Shown: piece by piece, positions 45,379 through 57,800 of the stretch
Layout of the letters: each line of letters opens with the position of its first letter
How positions within the stretch are numbered: the first letter of the stretch is position 1
Made by a program: the position numbers and the translations under genes
Assembly: GCF_021134715.1 (NCBI RefSeq)
Contig: NC_060019.1
Span: 9,810,001 to 9,874,000 of the forward strand
Reading direction: 5' to 3'
DNA length: 64,000 bases
Source of the DNA: Daphnia pulex
Taxonomy: Eukaryota > Arthropoda > Branchiopoda > Diplostraca > Daphniidae
Notes under the pieces: model-generated
Told to the model about the DNA's origin: nothing
Seen by the model: only the letters and a program-made list of their open reading frames with translations
Database searches by the model: none

Positions 45379-45947
45379 AGTTCCTATTGGCAAATCGTTA
45401 AAAAATTTCAACGCGTCGTTCTTATTTTTCCTTAAACACACACAGGGATTTCTTTAAAAAAAATTAAGCCTTTAGAATATAGACAAAACGTTTTTCCAGC
45501 TTTATATAATCGTAAAATATTTCTAAAGTCATAGTCATACTTTGTATAAATCAAAATAGATTGTCTGGCTATAACACTGCAGTGATGAAGCAATAACAAC
45601 AACAACGCAATCTTTATTAAAAACCCAAAAAACGATTCCATGCATAAGCTAACACCAACAGCAAGTATCGCAATCTTAAGCTGTCAATTTGGATGTCAGT
45701 TGGTCGACCTACGCTGTTGAGTCCCAGTATGACCTCAAGTAAATCTTTATCTGCCTTCTATCGTCTCCGTCTGACTAGAGATAAAATTACTTCAAACAAC
45801 GACACGCATTTATTAGTGATACGTTGATCAGGTGACAGTTTGGGAGTCGACGATTTGATAAATAAACGAGTGCATTCGGTTTTGTTTTTAACGGTAATAT
45901 TATTTCCATCTCGCACCTTAGATGAAAAGATCGCGATAATAATAGTT

Positions 45948-45955
45948 TATATAAG
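45948..45955 (+). promoter_or_regulatory. TATA box of the two-membrane-segment orphan gene
   Basis: TATATAAG, 36-43 bases before ATG 45991. Transcription would start near 45976-45980, leaving a leader of only about 10-15 bases. A possible acceptor (TTTTACAG at 45965-45972) would be an alternative if an upstream leader exon exists. Confidence 0.5.
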
Positions 45956-45990
45956 GCTTTTATTATTTTACAGGCAAGAAAACTACAAAC

Positions 45991-46915
45991 ATGAAATTCT
46001 TAAAACGAAAGAAAACCCACACAGAACCATTGCCGAACATTCGAGAGGGTTCTTCAGTCCAACAACATGAAAACACTCAAGTCTTTTCATCCGCTTATAA
46101 AAATATGATTCAAGAATCGATGGATGCAACTGTTGCACCATTGCTGTCAAGAGACAATCCGGACGCTTCCGAACCCGTTATTACGAACGAAACTGGGAAT
46201 ACTACAGAACAATCGATGCAATCATACGACAATACTTTGTCACAGTTTCAATCACCCATCAATCTCACTTCTTCTTCTCAAATTCAAGAAGAAACTCTTA
46301 TCCAACCTGACACAACCACCTTACTTGATCAAAGGAAAAACAATGAAATATTTTTGTTGATTAAAGTGTTTTCCTTTATTGGATTTGTTTATTTCGTTCA
46401 AGTATGGAAAGGATGGGAATTTCTATCACGAGTTCTATCGTCAATACTGCTTCTACTTTTCGGTTTTGCTGGAGGTTATCTTTACTTGCTAATTTCCAAT
46501 ATCATCAAAGTGAGTAAACAAAAAGAGGATTTAAAAAGAAAATTGTTTTACATCTTGAAAATTCATTCTGAAGGGTGTCACCAGTGGGACGTTGCAAGAA
46601 GTGAGTAGAGAAGGAGCAGAAATTGCACAAAGGGCTTACCGAGAAACTATTGAAAAAAGTGTTTCTCTTGATCCCTGTTTGAAAGCAGCACAGAAAGCTT
46701 ACAGTCAATATTGCATGGAAAATCATGTAGCACCTTCCCGTTTAACGCCTTCAAATACGGATGAAATGCATCAAAGAATATGCGTAAGTATACAGCAATA
46801 ATCGGGAATTCTATTAAAATTATTGGTAACATTTTATATTTTATAGGACGCGTTCACCGTGGCACTATCTAACGAGATATTGCGCGTAAATAATCACAGA
46901 CTGGAGCGAAGTTAA
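45991..46915 (+). CDS. orphan protein with two predicted membrane segments
   Basis: Three exons (45991-46509, 46574-46783, 46847-46915), all in phase 0 and with introns of 64 and 63 bases, encode 265 residues. Residues 1-115 are hydrophilic, Ser/Thr/Gln-rich and carry three possible N-glycosylation sites (NET, NTT, NLT). Two hydrophobic stretches follow at about 119-138 (IFLLIKVFSFIGFVYFVQVW) and 146-170 (around SILLLLFGFAGGYLYLLI), forming a hairpin. The C-terminal 95 residues are amphipathic and charged, with three spaced cysteines (DPCLKAA, SQYCMEN, RICDAF). There is no signal peptide. I do not recognise the family and infer no function. A TATA box and AATAAA at proper distances support a real gene. 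Confidence 0.75.
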
Positions 46916-46962
46916 ATTTAGCAAAACGTGTAGGAAGCACTCACATATGAGTAAATTAAAAG

Positions 46963-46968
46963 AATAAA
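46963..46968 (+). terminator. polyadenylation signal of the orphan membrane-protein gene
   Basis: AATAAA 48 bases after the stop codon at 46913-46915. Confidence 0.65.
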
Positions 46969-47670
46969 AGCCAGAAGAATCGGCAACACAAATAACAAAG
47001 TCTAATGAAAGGAAATGACAATTTTGTTTTCCTCATAGGGAGAAACATTTAAGGCTCCAGCATTTCTTACGTCACGTTTTAGTGAAAAAAATCGTGTTTT
47101 CTAATATTCAAATTTACATTTAAAAAATGATCATCAGATTTTTACTTATAGAAACTCCCAAGGAATTTAGTGAAGAACAGCGAAAAACTTTTATCACAAT
47201 CTTTTAAAAAGTTTGTAAAAAGTTTAGAGCAAAGAAAATTTCAGTTGAAAAAAAAAATTATCGCATATAGCTTACGTGCTAGTGAAATAATAATTTGATA
47301 ATGTTTCGGTCGGATGCAATGACTTTACAAATAAGCTGATTTCCCTTTATCTTGATAGAAATATAGTTTGAAAAATAAAGATTTAAATCAAAATGCTGTA
47401 TTTGATACCAAATAACTGACTTATTATTGATTGGTTTGATGGGCACATGCATTAAATTGCAAATGCATAAGCAGAGCAGACATAATTCATAGAAATGATT
47501 TCTATGCTTTTAAAAGCCAGAAAAATGGCATTACAAACAGAAACATCAGTGGCAGGTATCAAAATACAAAAAAAAAATTATACTTGCGAGAGAAGAGTGC
47601 TGAAAAAAAAATAACAAGACATGCTGCTGTTTGTCCACCATCACCATTCAATAAATAATGAAAGGAAGAA
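46969..47670. other. intergenic sequence
   Basis: AT-rich DNA between two convergent genes. I see no reading frame, repeat or RNA gene that I can support. Part of it is probably the 3' UTR of the - strand gene. Confidence 0.6.
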
Positions 47671-48382
47671 CTAACAAAATTTTTTCACAGTGGTCCCATC
47701 TTTAAATTTCCAAATCATAAGAGTTTTTTGTTTCTGTGGCATTGAACTGTTGACATGAGGACTATTCACCTTAATTTTCTTCTCAGGAAAAGGAATTTTA
47801 ACTTTTAACTTTGTTTGTGAGGAGCTAGTATTGCTGGTTGCTTTTAAAGTTTGCTGGCTAGTAGATTTTTGTCTTAGAGAAGATTCAGGTAATGTGTTTT
47901 TTGACTTTGTAAGTTTTTTCTGGGATTCTTTTAATTTTTCCATTCTTAACCTTATAGTTCTTTCTAATTCACTTTCACATTTGAATTTTGGAACAATCTT
48001 AGTGCACGAATCTTTTTGTCTTGTGTTTTGGGCAACAGTAGTTGTAGTTTCAGTATTCTGTTTCTTGGACACTTGACGAGAGCTATGATTGCACAAAGGT
48101 TCATTAGATTTTTTCTTTCCCTTGGAAGGTACAACAGAGTCAGTTTTCGTTTTCCTTAAATGAAAGAAAGTGATACAAATTAGTTCCTCTGTAAAGCAAA
48201 ACTAAAAAAAGTAGCTAAATTTTGGCCAACCAACATGTCTGCTGGATCACATTTCACAAAGCACTTTCTTTGGACCCTAATAGCTAATAGTATGCTAGAC
48301 TATATAAATACCTATTTTGAGAAAGTGATAGCCTTGAATTAGGAAAAGGAGGCTTGCGTCTGGAATTCGTATTTTCAGCCAT
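47671..48382 (-). CDS. orphan basic protein
   Basis: Two exons on the - strand (48382-48312 and 48154-47671) join in phase 2 across a 157-base intron (AATAG|GTATTT to CATTTAAG) and encode 184 residues. The protein starts MAENTNSRRKPPFPNSRLSL, is rich in Lys, Ser and Thr and is mostly disordered. A charged helix (SELERTIRLRMEKLKESQKK) sits in the middle. The end, LMIWKFKDGTTVKKFC, is the only ordered-looking patch. High lysine content and several KKK clusters suggest a nuclear or nucleic-acid-associated place, but this is inference. I do not recognise a family. The intact split frame supports a real gene. Confidence 0.65.
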
Positions 48383-51300
48383 GAGTCAAATTTAACTTGA
48401 TTTAAATGTGGACGATGAATGGAAGGGTCTTGATACTTGAATCTGGAAATGCAATGCTTCTTTACGCACTACTAACTGTTCTTTGTGCTGGCCTACTCAT
48501 TAAAATTCCTTGATCGACTTACAGCCGGGGGCATTTATTTTCGCGGTTTCAATCATTAATGAAGAAATATTCAATTGTTATTTCTCAAGAGACAGTGACA
48601 GCCCAGTGCCTTGAATGATTTTACGGGCCTTTGTTTTTGTTAACAACTTTGGCGCTAGTGGTGTCCAATGGCAGACGCACTCACAAGATGGCATGCTGGC
48701 CAATCCCTTCTTACTAATTCAAATTCATTAAAAAAAAACAATAAAAACATTTGCGGAACGATTTCATCAATTTACTTCCAAGAATAATTTACTGATTGCC
48801 AGACGAATTCCGTGGAAATGAGGAAGATCAAGATTTAAGTGTTGCAAACTGTAAATAAGACGGGGAAGATAGTACGACCCTATTTTTCTCAAGGGATTCT
48901 GAAAATGAATTACGTAAAAGAAGCAATCCACGTCCGCCTGAGTCTCCGGACAAAAGTTCCCAATAACATTTCCGACAATAGATATCGTATGCCGCACCAT
49001 CCCCGATACGGCGAAATGTGACACAAACCACAAGGACAATAGGACATGGGCTATTATCAGTAAAACCAGTGGAGAAGGAGAAATTCACGTTAAACATGTC
49101 CGAGGGGGGATAGCGTATTCAATGTCCACAAAATTAGGAAATTGAAGATAAAACGAGGGAGTGGCTGACGCAAGACAAAATGAATATATTGTGGTACTGA
49201 AACACACCGTGTAGTAACACAAAAAAAAAGGCTCGTGTCCATGAGCTATTGCGCGCTTGGAAAAATGAACAGCGTATTGCTTTCGTGACAAGCATCACAG
49301 CCTTGGGAAGTCATATAATGGTATTATATAAATAAGTAACAAAAAAGGGGATTTCTTCCTCAAGAAAGTTGGATAGGAGAAACATGAGGTGAAGGGGATA
49401 TCTGATTTCGTGACGGAAAAATATACGCACACACTCTACAGCACCGCACCAGCAAGTCAGTTTTAATAACGTCCTGCCTAATCCACGGGGTTGCTCATAT
49501 AATGCTATGGCGCAAAAGTTTATACTGTGCTGAGCTGACTGTCCGGCCAACAAAAAAAGAAAACCACACGAAGCTCAATATAGTGCACGCTGTTTTCATT
49601 ATGCAGAGTGGTGGAACAGAAATGGAACAAGTGCAGTATGTTGTTTGTTAATGCACCGATGAGCAACGGATAAAGCAAAGAAGAAAAAGATTTCAATCAG
49701 GCCAGAGAGTCTGACAGAAAGGGCCTTGAAAATTTTTTGGGTTGCATCAAAGAATGTGCAAGAAAATAATGGTATTTTCCAATTATTTCGTCATTCATCC
49801 TTATTTTGCTACTGCACTTGAAAGACAATCACTCAATCAAGATTCGGTTTCAACCAAATATGCATAAAAGTCCTATACTGGAGTTTAGATTGAATCCATT
49901 GACGTTAGACAGTGACGCACATTGACTATGCGTCAAAACTCAAAAGATATCCATGGCCTCATTGCAGGATGGATCGATCAGACCCAGAGGTCGAAGGACG
50001 TAAAGAGCCCCCCATCTCTTTGAATGAAAACGAATGGATTCTCATCTCAACTCTTGCTGCCTGCCGCCAGCAGATTGAGAGCACAATCCGTCTTGCTTTC
50101 CATATTAATTGCTTCCATTGTCAATTGACATATTGATTGTCAACGAACCAAACAATAAAGTCTATTCAAATCGTGAAGGTCGTATCAAAAGAACAAGAAT
50201 GGGTCATGATTTTGTGATGATTTCACAACTGATGGGAAACGGTTTTCAATCCAACACAGTTGAATCGACTTTGTTACAAATTCTCTAAAAAAATCTTATG
50301 CGTACCACAATCTGAATGAGTTTAAATAATAAAGGAAACCTTGTCAGGTGTCACCTAACCTACAGAGCTAACAATGTCAAGAATAAAACCATACAAATTG
50401 ACCATGTGTCTTGGACTTACCTTAGAGAGCAGAAAGTGGTGAAACCTGCCAAACCCTGCAGCCACGATGCTAGTTTTACGTCATTCATCCAGATATAATA
50501 TGATAGTCAGTTTTCTTTCGAGTACAACAGCAGCAGCTTCTCAAGTGGAATATTGGGCTAAGCTGTGGGTCTTTCAATGGCACTTGACAACGGCAGATCG
50601 GAACACGCCATTCACGAACATCACTTTCCAATCATGTTTGAAGAGGGAAACAGTTCTGGAGTTTAGTTTAATCACCAAGACTAGATACAAACTGTTTCCA
50701 TTCTACGTGTTTCACCATTCACTTCGATTCAGTTTTGAAAACCGCCATCATTTGTTTACATTGAAGCTGTGTTAGCTGAGATGTCGGTAGGTGGCTCTGC
50801 GAGAGTAACGACTTACAAATGGGAAAACAAATGAAGGACGCCTAGAAACGAAAATTGGATTAGAAGGAAAAATGGATGAAACTTGATTCCGGAGATACTT
50901 TTGCGCGTAAAAGTTAAGCTCTGCTAGAAATTTCTAAAAATGTTGTAAACCATCTTCAAAGTCTTTTACCTTGAAATAATCTAAATCCAACTAGAAAAGG
51001 AAAAACAGACGTGCTCGAGTAGGTATGATATTTCGTTAGTATATAATGAAAGCACAGACCATCTTTAGTCCAGACATATGGATTCATTTTGAAATCGACA
51101 AAAAAAAGAATGAATTTCTTGGGAGAAAAATAACACAGCGACAATGGATTAATAACAAACAGTATGAAAATGTACAGTTAAAACTTTTGTTTCGAATAAA
51201 CTTAACCGATGTAAAAAGAGGTTAAGGACTGAATTAAAATTTAGAAAAAGAAAAGACAAAATACGTGGATAGAATTCATTGTAAAGAAATAGAACAACAA

Positions 51301-51867
51301 CAACGTGAACAGCGATAACAAGTGAAACCGGATCTCCATGATCAATGCGCAAACTCATCATCTCTCACCTCACTCACCTCTGCACGCCCTTAATTATGTA
51401 TTCGGCATTGTCATTCTCTGCGCCGGCAGGTATTTAATCTCTCCAAATCACGCTTCAAAAAATCTAGTTTGGCGCTTCCCTGAAGTTCCAGTATTTTATA
51501 CGACGTCAAACCCGATTAAGGTCCATGTTTTTATACAGCAGATACAAAATATTTCCGCTTTCCTATTGCTCTGCTGTGTAGTATAATACATTCACCGTTA
51601 TTATTACGGCAATATATTAACTCTATGGGGGGGGGAACGCGAGTGCCTAAACTTTTTCCAGTCCCGCGTCTGAAACTTCCCACGACTTTGAGCGCGCGGG
51701 CGCGTGGGAGCGGAAATAATCCGTAATCGCGGTTAATTAGGCTACGGTGGAGTGGGTGAGATGGACAGAGCACTATAAATAATGTTTCTTTCTACACACT
51801 ACATTGGTTTTTTCATCGTGTTTCACTTAGAAAAAACGAAACAAAAAATAAAAAAAAGATCGTTGAT
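48383..51867. other. intergenic sequence
   Basis: 3.5 kb with no supported gene. Open frames up to about 100 codons occur (for example 50467-50775 on + and 48767-49039 on -), but they have no splice partners, domain signatures or consistent composition. The last part, next to 51868, is probably the 3' UTR of the large - strand gene. Confidence 0.55.
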
Positions 51868-54800
51868 TTATTGGAGGTGATGGGAGGAGGATCGAAGGTC
51901 GTTGAAGCTCCTCGATGCTCCTCCTTCATGGTTGTTGTTGTTGTTGCCACGCATCTGCTGATGTTGATGTTGATACGGCTGCTGGGACTGGCTCGTCGTC
52001 GTCTGCTGCCCGTCTTGTTGTTGTTGATGATGAGCTTGTTTGTTGTGAATGGTCGGCTGGGAGACGGGCCGTCTGAGGAGCCCGTGCATTGGCGAGGGAG
52101 GAGCCAGGCCCAGCAATGAATTGAGGACGTCGTCCAGCGTGGCAGAGACGGGCGGTGGTGAGATTCGTTTGGCTACCAGCAACGGAGGCGGAGGCTGTGG
52201 CGAAGTCGCATCATCTCTGTCCACAACCGACAGCGGCCCAGTTTTATCGCTTAGCCCTGCTGAAGCAAGCAACACACCCAACACAGCACACAGCCAAGGG
52301 TCCAATTATACAAGTCATAACTCATTAACTGTTTTTGGTTTTCTTTTCAGGGTGCGGGTATAGGATTTCTTTCATTCTGGCTCTGTTTGTTTGTTCAGCG
52401 TCTAATGTTTGTTTTGTTTTTTCTTTCTAAAAAGAGAACGGCGAAAAAACGAACTTGATGCAGCACAAATGATAACGAAATAATCTACTAAGAGAGAGAT
52501 GGTCATCGACTTTGGTAACCTTTCGTTGTTTGGTTTGAAAAATAAACACCAAGGAAAAAAAAACAAATCACAACACACACAACATTTTGGCCGGACTAAT
52601 CAAAGCTGTTGTATTGCAACTTTTACAGCCGCAGCGAGAGGCGGATGAAATATTAATTAATATTTGTTTGTTTTTTTGCTTTGTCTCTTGTATAGTAAAA
52701 AGGAGGGGGAGCGCGGGGGCAAAAATCGAACATTTCCCAAAGAAAGTGTAAGATATCGAGGAGGGTAAAAGAAACACAAAAGAGACACAGACAGAGAGAG
52801 AGAGAGAGAGAGAGTAGACACGCACGAAAAACATACACGAAATCTTTCTTCGAAACAAACAAACAAACAAAAGGAGAAAGGAGAAAAAAAAAAACGGTAT
52901 TGAAATTCCATGCTATATAAGAGACATCAAGCCGTCGAAAAATCGAAATTAAAAAAGGGATGGTTACTATACACTGAGGATAGGGCAACATGGGTGGGCC
53001 GGTGTCGGGCAAAAAAAAAACTAACATGTCTAATTGATTGTCAGGCGTAAATGGGAAAGAAAGAAACAAAAATCCGATGAAGAATAAACAACTAGTTAAA
53101 GAGTCAGAGTGAATGATTGAAAGATTCGAGAGAGAGAGAGATTTTTGTCGAGAGCTACACATCATCAGGGCGAAAAAGAAAAATAATCGGAGTCATTGGA
53201 GAAAGAAAGAAAGAATTCATAGCGACGACGCAAAATTAAAAAGAGAAATATAGTTGCGTGATACATCATTGTCCAATATAGCAAGTATAAATATGCGAAT
53301 CAAAGCCAATTATTATGTACACACTGACGTCAAGTATTTCGATCGAGAGAAAATATCAAAGGACTCAAAAGTGACACAATCTGTTAAATTTTTTTGCTTT
53401 TGAAAAAGAAAAAAAAGGCACTAGATTTTTTTTAGGTGGAAATTGAAACGAGATTGGAAGTCAAATTTGGTGGTTGTGTAAAAAATATTTAAAGATTGAA
53501 GAAACGTCAATCCGAAATAACGGCCAAATTCGTAGCTTTGGACGCGGCGAGTTCGTTCATCTTTCAATTTTTGACGCAATGTTTAAGGCGGGGGGGGGGG
53601 GGGGGGCATCAACTTAATAAAATTTTAAAAAACTTGTTTTCTTTCTTTCTTTCTTTCTGACTTTGATGCGACCTCTAAAATATCGGCCGAAATGGGAGAA
53701 TTCAAACTCCCTAAAGATTTTGTTCTCTTCCACGTTTTGTTTTGTTATGTTTTCCTTTCTTAAGCCAGCATCAACTCACCTGGCCTTCCATTGGTGGCCG
53801 TACTGGTCGTTGATCGATGGTGGTGTAAATGGTGACTCGATCCAGTAGATGGAGGTGATTCCGGCCGGCCGGGTGACGAACCAGACGGTGATGTGGCGTT
53901 AGCGTGATGACTTGTCGGGCTGGTTCCTCCTCCGACGAAGGAACTCTCCAGCCAAACGCAACGTTGTCGACGAGGTGAAGGTGATCTGGAGAGAGCCTCC
54001 AGCGGATGTCGTTCAGGGCTACGTGAGAGACCGTTCCGGCTAGCCGGAGAAGGTGGCTGGTCTCCATCACTGCTCTCGCTGACGTAATGGACGATGGCTG
54101 AAGTGACTTGGCGGATGCTGGATCGAACCACTTCGTCCGTTTCCTGTTGTTCGTCTTGTTGTTGCCGCTGGGGCAGCAGCTGCGGCGGAGTGGGTTCGGC
54201 TTCCGCTCGGCTTTCGCTGCGACCGACATCGCCCGTCTTCGTCAATAAAGTGGAGGCAAGTCGTTCGGCCGGTGACTGATAGATCGACAGCGGTGCTGGA
54301 TTGGAGTTCAACTTCTCCTGCGATCGCCAGCCCAAGTAGGGTGCTCGACCGTGCTGATTCAACAACGATGTCCGGTAAGCGGAAGCGGAAGAGGACGTGC
54401 TCGGAGCTGGAGATGGGCAGGTACTGTAACTGGATCGCCCACTTCCCCATCTGGAGAATGATTGCTGGGTCGAACTCAACGAGGTCGGGCCCCCGTTCCA
54501 GCTGGGCGAATTGCACGTCTCCGCCGGACTGGAAAGCGATTCACGCGATGATTTGATATTTCGCCAATCCGCTCGCACTCGCGTGGGTATAACCACACGT
54601 GTGGGCGTTCCTGACCGGCTCAAAGCTGAACCTAAGCTGGTCATGGATGAGGCTGTTCCAGCATCTCGATTGGCACTGCTCAATCCGCTCCATCCGCCGT
54701 TCCTCAAGCTGATACTGCCGCCGTGATAGTCCCGACGACGAAGGACGCCCGTGTTGTTGGCGTTCACGTTGCTGGATCCATTAGTAGCCGTAGTAGCAGA

Positions 54801-57800
54801 GCCATTACTTCCTCCAGCGGAGCCAGACGTCGTGCTCCCACCGATTCCGGAGCGGGCGTTATTTTTATACCATTCCGGCACGTTGAGTTTTTGCAAAGAG
54901 CGCTGGATGCGCAGTTCGTGCTCCGACATTTTCCTTTCTCCGCACTTTTTCAGCTGATTCTCAGGAACCTGTAAACGGCGGAAAACACAAAACAGACGGG
55001 ACAAAGTTAGTTTTAAAAAAATAAATGCTTTGCCCAACATAATATAAACCATCCATCACGCAACATCCATACGAAGGTTATTGTCAAAAATTTATGAGCT
55101 GGAACGCTGGCGAATGAAAAAAAAAAAGCATTTAAAAAAAGGGGAAGGCCTTGCAATTGCGACTTATTAATATGTCCGGTAGCCATTGTTGCTTGAAACC
55201 TTACAATTCTCCGGTTTGGTGCGGTAAAAAAAGAGATTAACGGGCAGCATTCTAACGGAGTCTATTCGATTCTGCCAGTTGTACGTGTTCGCACGTTTCT
55301 TTATTTCTATTATTTCGCGCATCGATGGATGCTGCTCCTGACTGTGATGGATCGAACCAGTTCCAAACCGAGGTCGTATATTGTTATAATAATTGATATT
55401 ATCACGCCTTCGGGGAACTAACAAATATGGCGAAACGAAAATAACGCTGGGTTATTTTACCGTTCTTTTTTGTTTCTATTAACATTTTCTTTTCTTTTTG
55501 GGAGTGCGACTGGAACGGAGATTGACGTTATCCGGTTGGTATATGCGCAATTGGGATATTTAACTACTTCGACCATCCCCGGCCGACAGCCCCAAATTGC
55601 ATCCAATACTTCTCCAATAATTTGTTACAACTACTACCCCAACTTTTATGACATGCCACCAGATGTGTATCAATCGATTATTTCATAAAACACGTATCGA
55701 TTATTTAGCGGCAGAGAGCGGATAGAGAGAGAAAGTCAAGATCCCTATTGATTAGAGCCAGCCGAGCGGGCAAAGTCCATTGAGAAAGCAAAAGGCTGCG
55801 ACGATTTCAAATTGCTCCATGGCTTTTATAAATATTTCACGACGGTGGCCTCTTTTTCTTTACGCAATTTTCTTTCCAGAGATTAAAAGAACTTTTTAGA
55901 TCCCCCTTCGTATTAAGAGTGTCCCTGCTTTAACAGTCGGCAACACAGGCATCCATTCAAAGAAATCGATACGTTCGCTTCAGAAACAGTCACTTGACTC
56001 GGCGGATACATATACTACGCTGGGCCGCAAAAGAAGTTCTAAAGGAGAAAAGAAAAGAGCATATATAAAAAAGAAGGGGGTTTAGGCAAAAAAAGACTAG
56101 GCTTGTGTCAGAATGTGTGTGTGTAACAGCTCCAGACTTATTATCATCACTTTGGGGGCCTTTCTCCATCTTTTCATCCAAGTTTTTTGGTCCTTCCCAC
56201 TTTCTTCCTTCGCCAGTGGTTTTACCCTTCGCCTTTCTCACTGGTAAATAAATCAACCGAAGCTTTTTTTTTTCTTTCCTACGCTTGGTCTCGCTTGGCA
56301 TTTGTTTTTGCTCGAAACTATTTCCTTTTTTAAAAAAAGAAGAAGAAGAAGAAGAATAGAAGAATCTTTTTTAAATGGCCCGCGGCAAACTCGTCTCTCT
56401 CCCTCTCGAAGAAAAATAAAATATACACTTTGGTTTGTTGGGTGCGTTCGTTTCAAGGTAAAAAGACGAGTAAGAAATAAAAAAAACAAGTGGAATTCAC
56501 TTGTTCTCTGACGGCATTCTCTCTTCTGGGAAAAACCCCAGACGCTCAAAACGATTGATCACATTTTGTTTTTTTCAGATTCCAGATAAAATTAGATCGT
56601 AAAACTTGACTACGTGACTTATTTAATCAAATTCTTACTTGAACCGTGGATTTGTTGTCTTCGTCGAGTAAGAATTCCATCGATTTGGCCCGGTTAGCAT
56701 CCGGCACTCTGACGGAGGAGGACGATGTTGGATCGGTCATCATCATGTCGATATCCGGCTGGACACTGACTGGTGCACTGGACGAACCCAAATTCAGCAT
56801 ACTCTTAAATCTCTTATCAGAGTTGGTGGTGGTGGCGCTGGCGGAGTCGACAGACAGCGGCTGCGGTGAATATTCAACTGCACGTTTGTTGTTGTTGCAA
56901 AAGAGTTGCAAGTTCTGAATCAATTCGTCCAGATTAGTCTCATCCGGATTGTTGTAGTTGTTGTTGCTGCTGCTGTAGGACGATGGCACAGAGTCCAGGT
57001 TAGTCTCCAAGAGTCCGGGCACGACTGGACGGGATTTGGTCCGACCATGACCTTGAGTACCACCAGTGATGCCAGCAACGTCTTGACTGCTGCCGCTCGA
57101 GGCAATATTTCGGCGTGAGAGATTCAAAGCGGCCCGCGATGCCGTGGCATTCCAAGCCGACTCGACGGACGACGCACGACTCAAGGCGGCCTGACGGGCT
57201 CGCTCACGACTGGCAGGGAAAAGTGTCACCGGACGGCAGGCTGGCGGCGGCTGCTGCGCCGGCGCCGTCGTCACCTCGTTAGTCTCCCTTGGATCAATAC
57301 AATCGGATGTGGGTCTCGGCGTCGGCGTCGACGGCGCGGTGGCGACCAGATCCGGCACCGAATTGGCCAGTCGCTCACGATCCATTCGGGCCGTTTCTTT
57401 AAAGTGTTGCAGCGCATGCTGCAGGCCAGCAGACGACACCATTGGCACGGGTGGTGGAGGCTCGGCCGGCTGCACCAAGTAATTCTTACGGGCGTGAATC
57501 GTTCGAGGCTTCGTCTGAGGCGGCAAAGGCGGTTTGGCGTGACTGGCTTGAACTTTGCTACGTGGCGATGGAATCGGCGGACATGACCCACTTTCAGGCT
57601 CGACTGATGGCTGGCTGGTTGTTGGACTTGTCGAATTGACGACTGGAGGACGACTGCTGTCCCCAATGGCGGCAGGTGACGTTGGGGGAGTATTTTTCTC
57701 GTCATTTGAGGATGTTGTGGCCGGTTGCCTGGCAACCGATTCAATCGGACGACACGAAACGTTCGATGATGAAGTGGCACCGTTGTTGTCATTGCCAGAG

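Larger units (their letters stand above)
52257..53779 (-). other. intron of the large - strand gene, 1.5 kb
   Basis: It runs from CCAG|GTGAGT to a TTCAGCAG acceptor. It holds an AG repeat at 52793-52814 and a 17-base G run at 53590-53606 (C on the coding strand). No other feature is supported. Confidence 0.75.

Noticed and set aside
51868..52305. A separate small secreted protein starting with a hydrophobic leader
   Set aside because: The start is not ATG, and the leader is the translated intron. The frame fits in phase after the donor at 53780, so it is the last exon of the large gene.
55470..55688. 72-codon frame with a hydrophobic start in an intron of the large gene
   Set aside because: The start resembles a signal peptide only because of a T-rich tract. 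There are no introns, signature or promoter elements.
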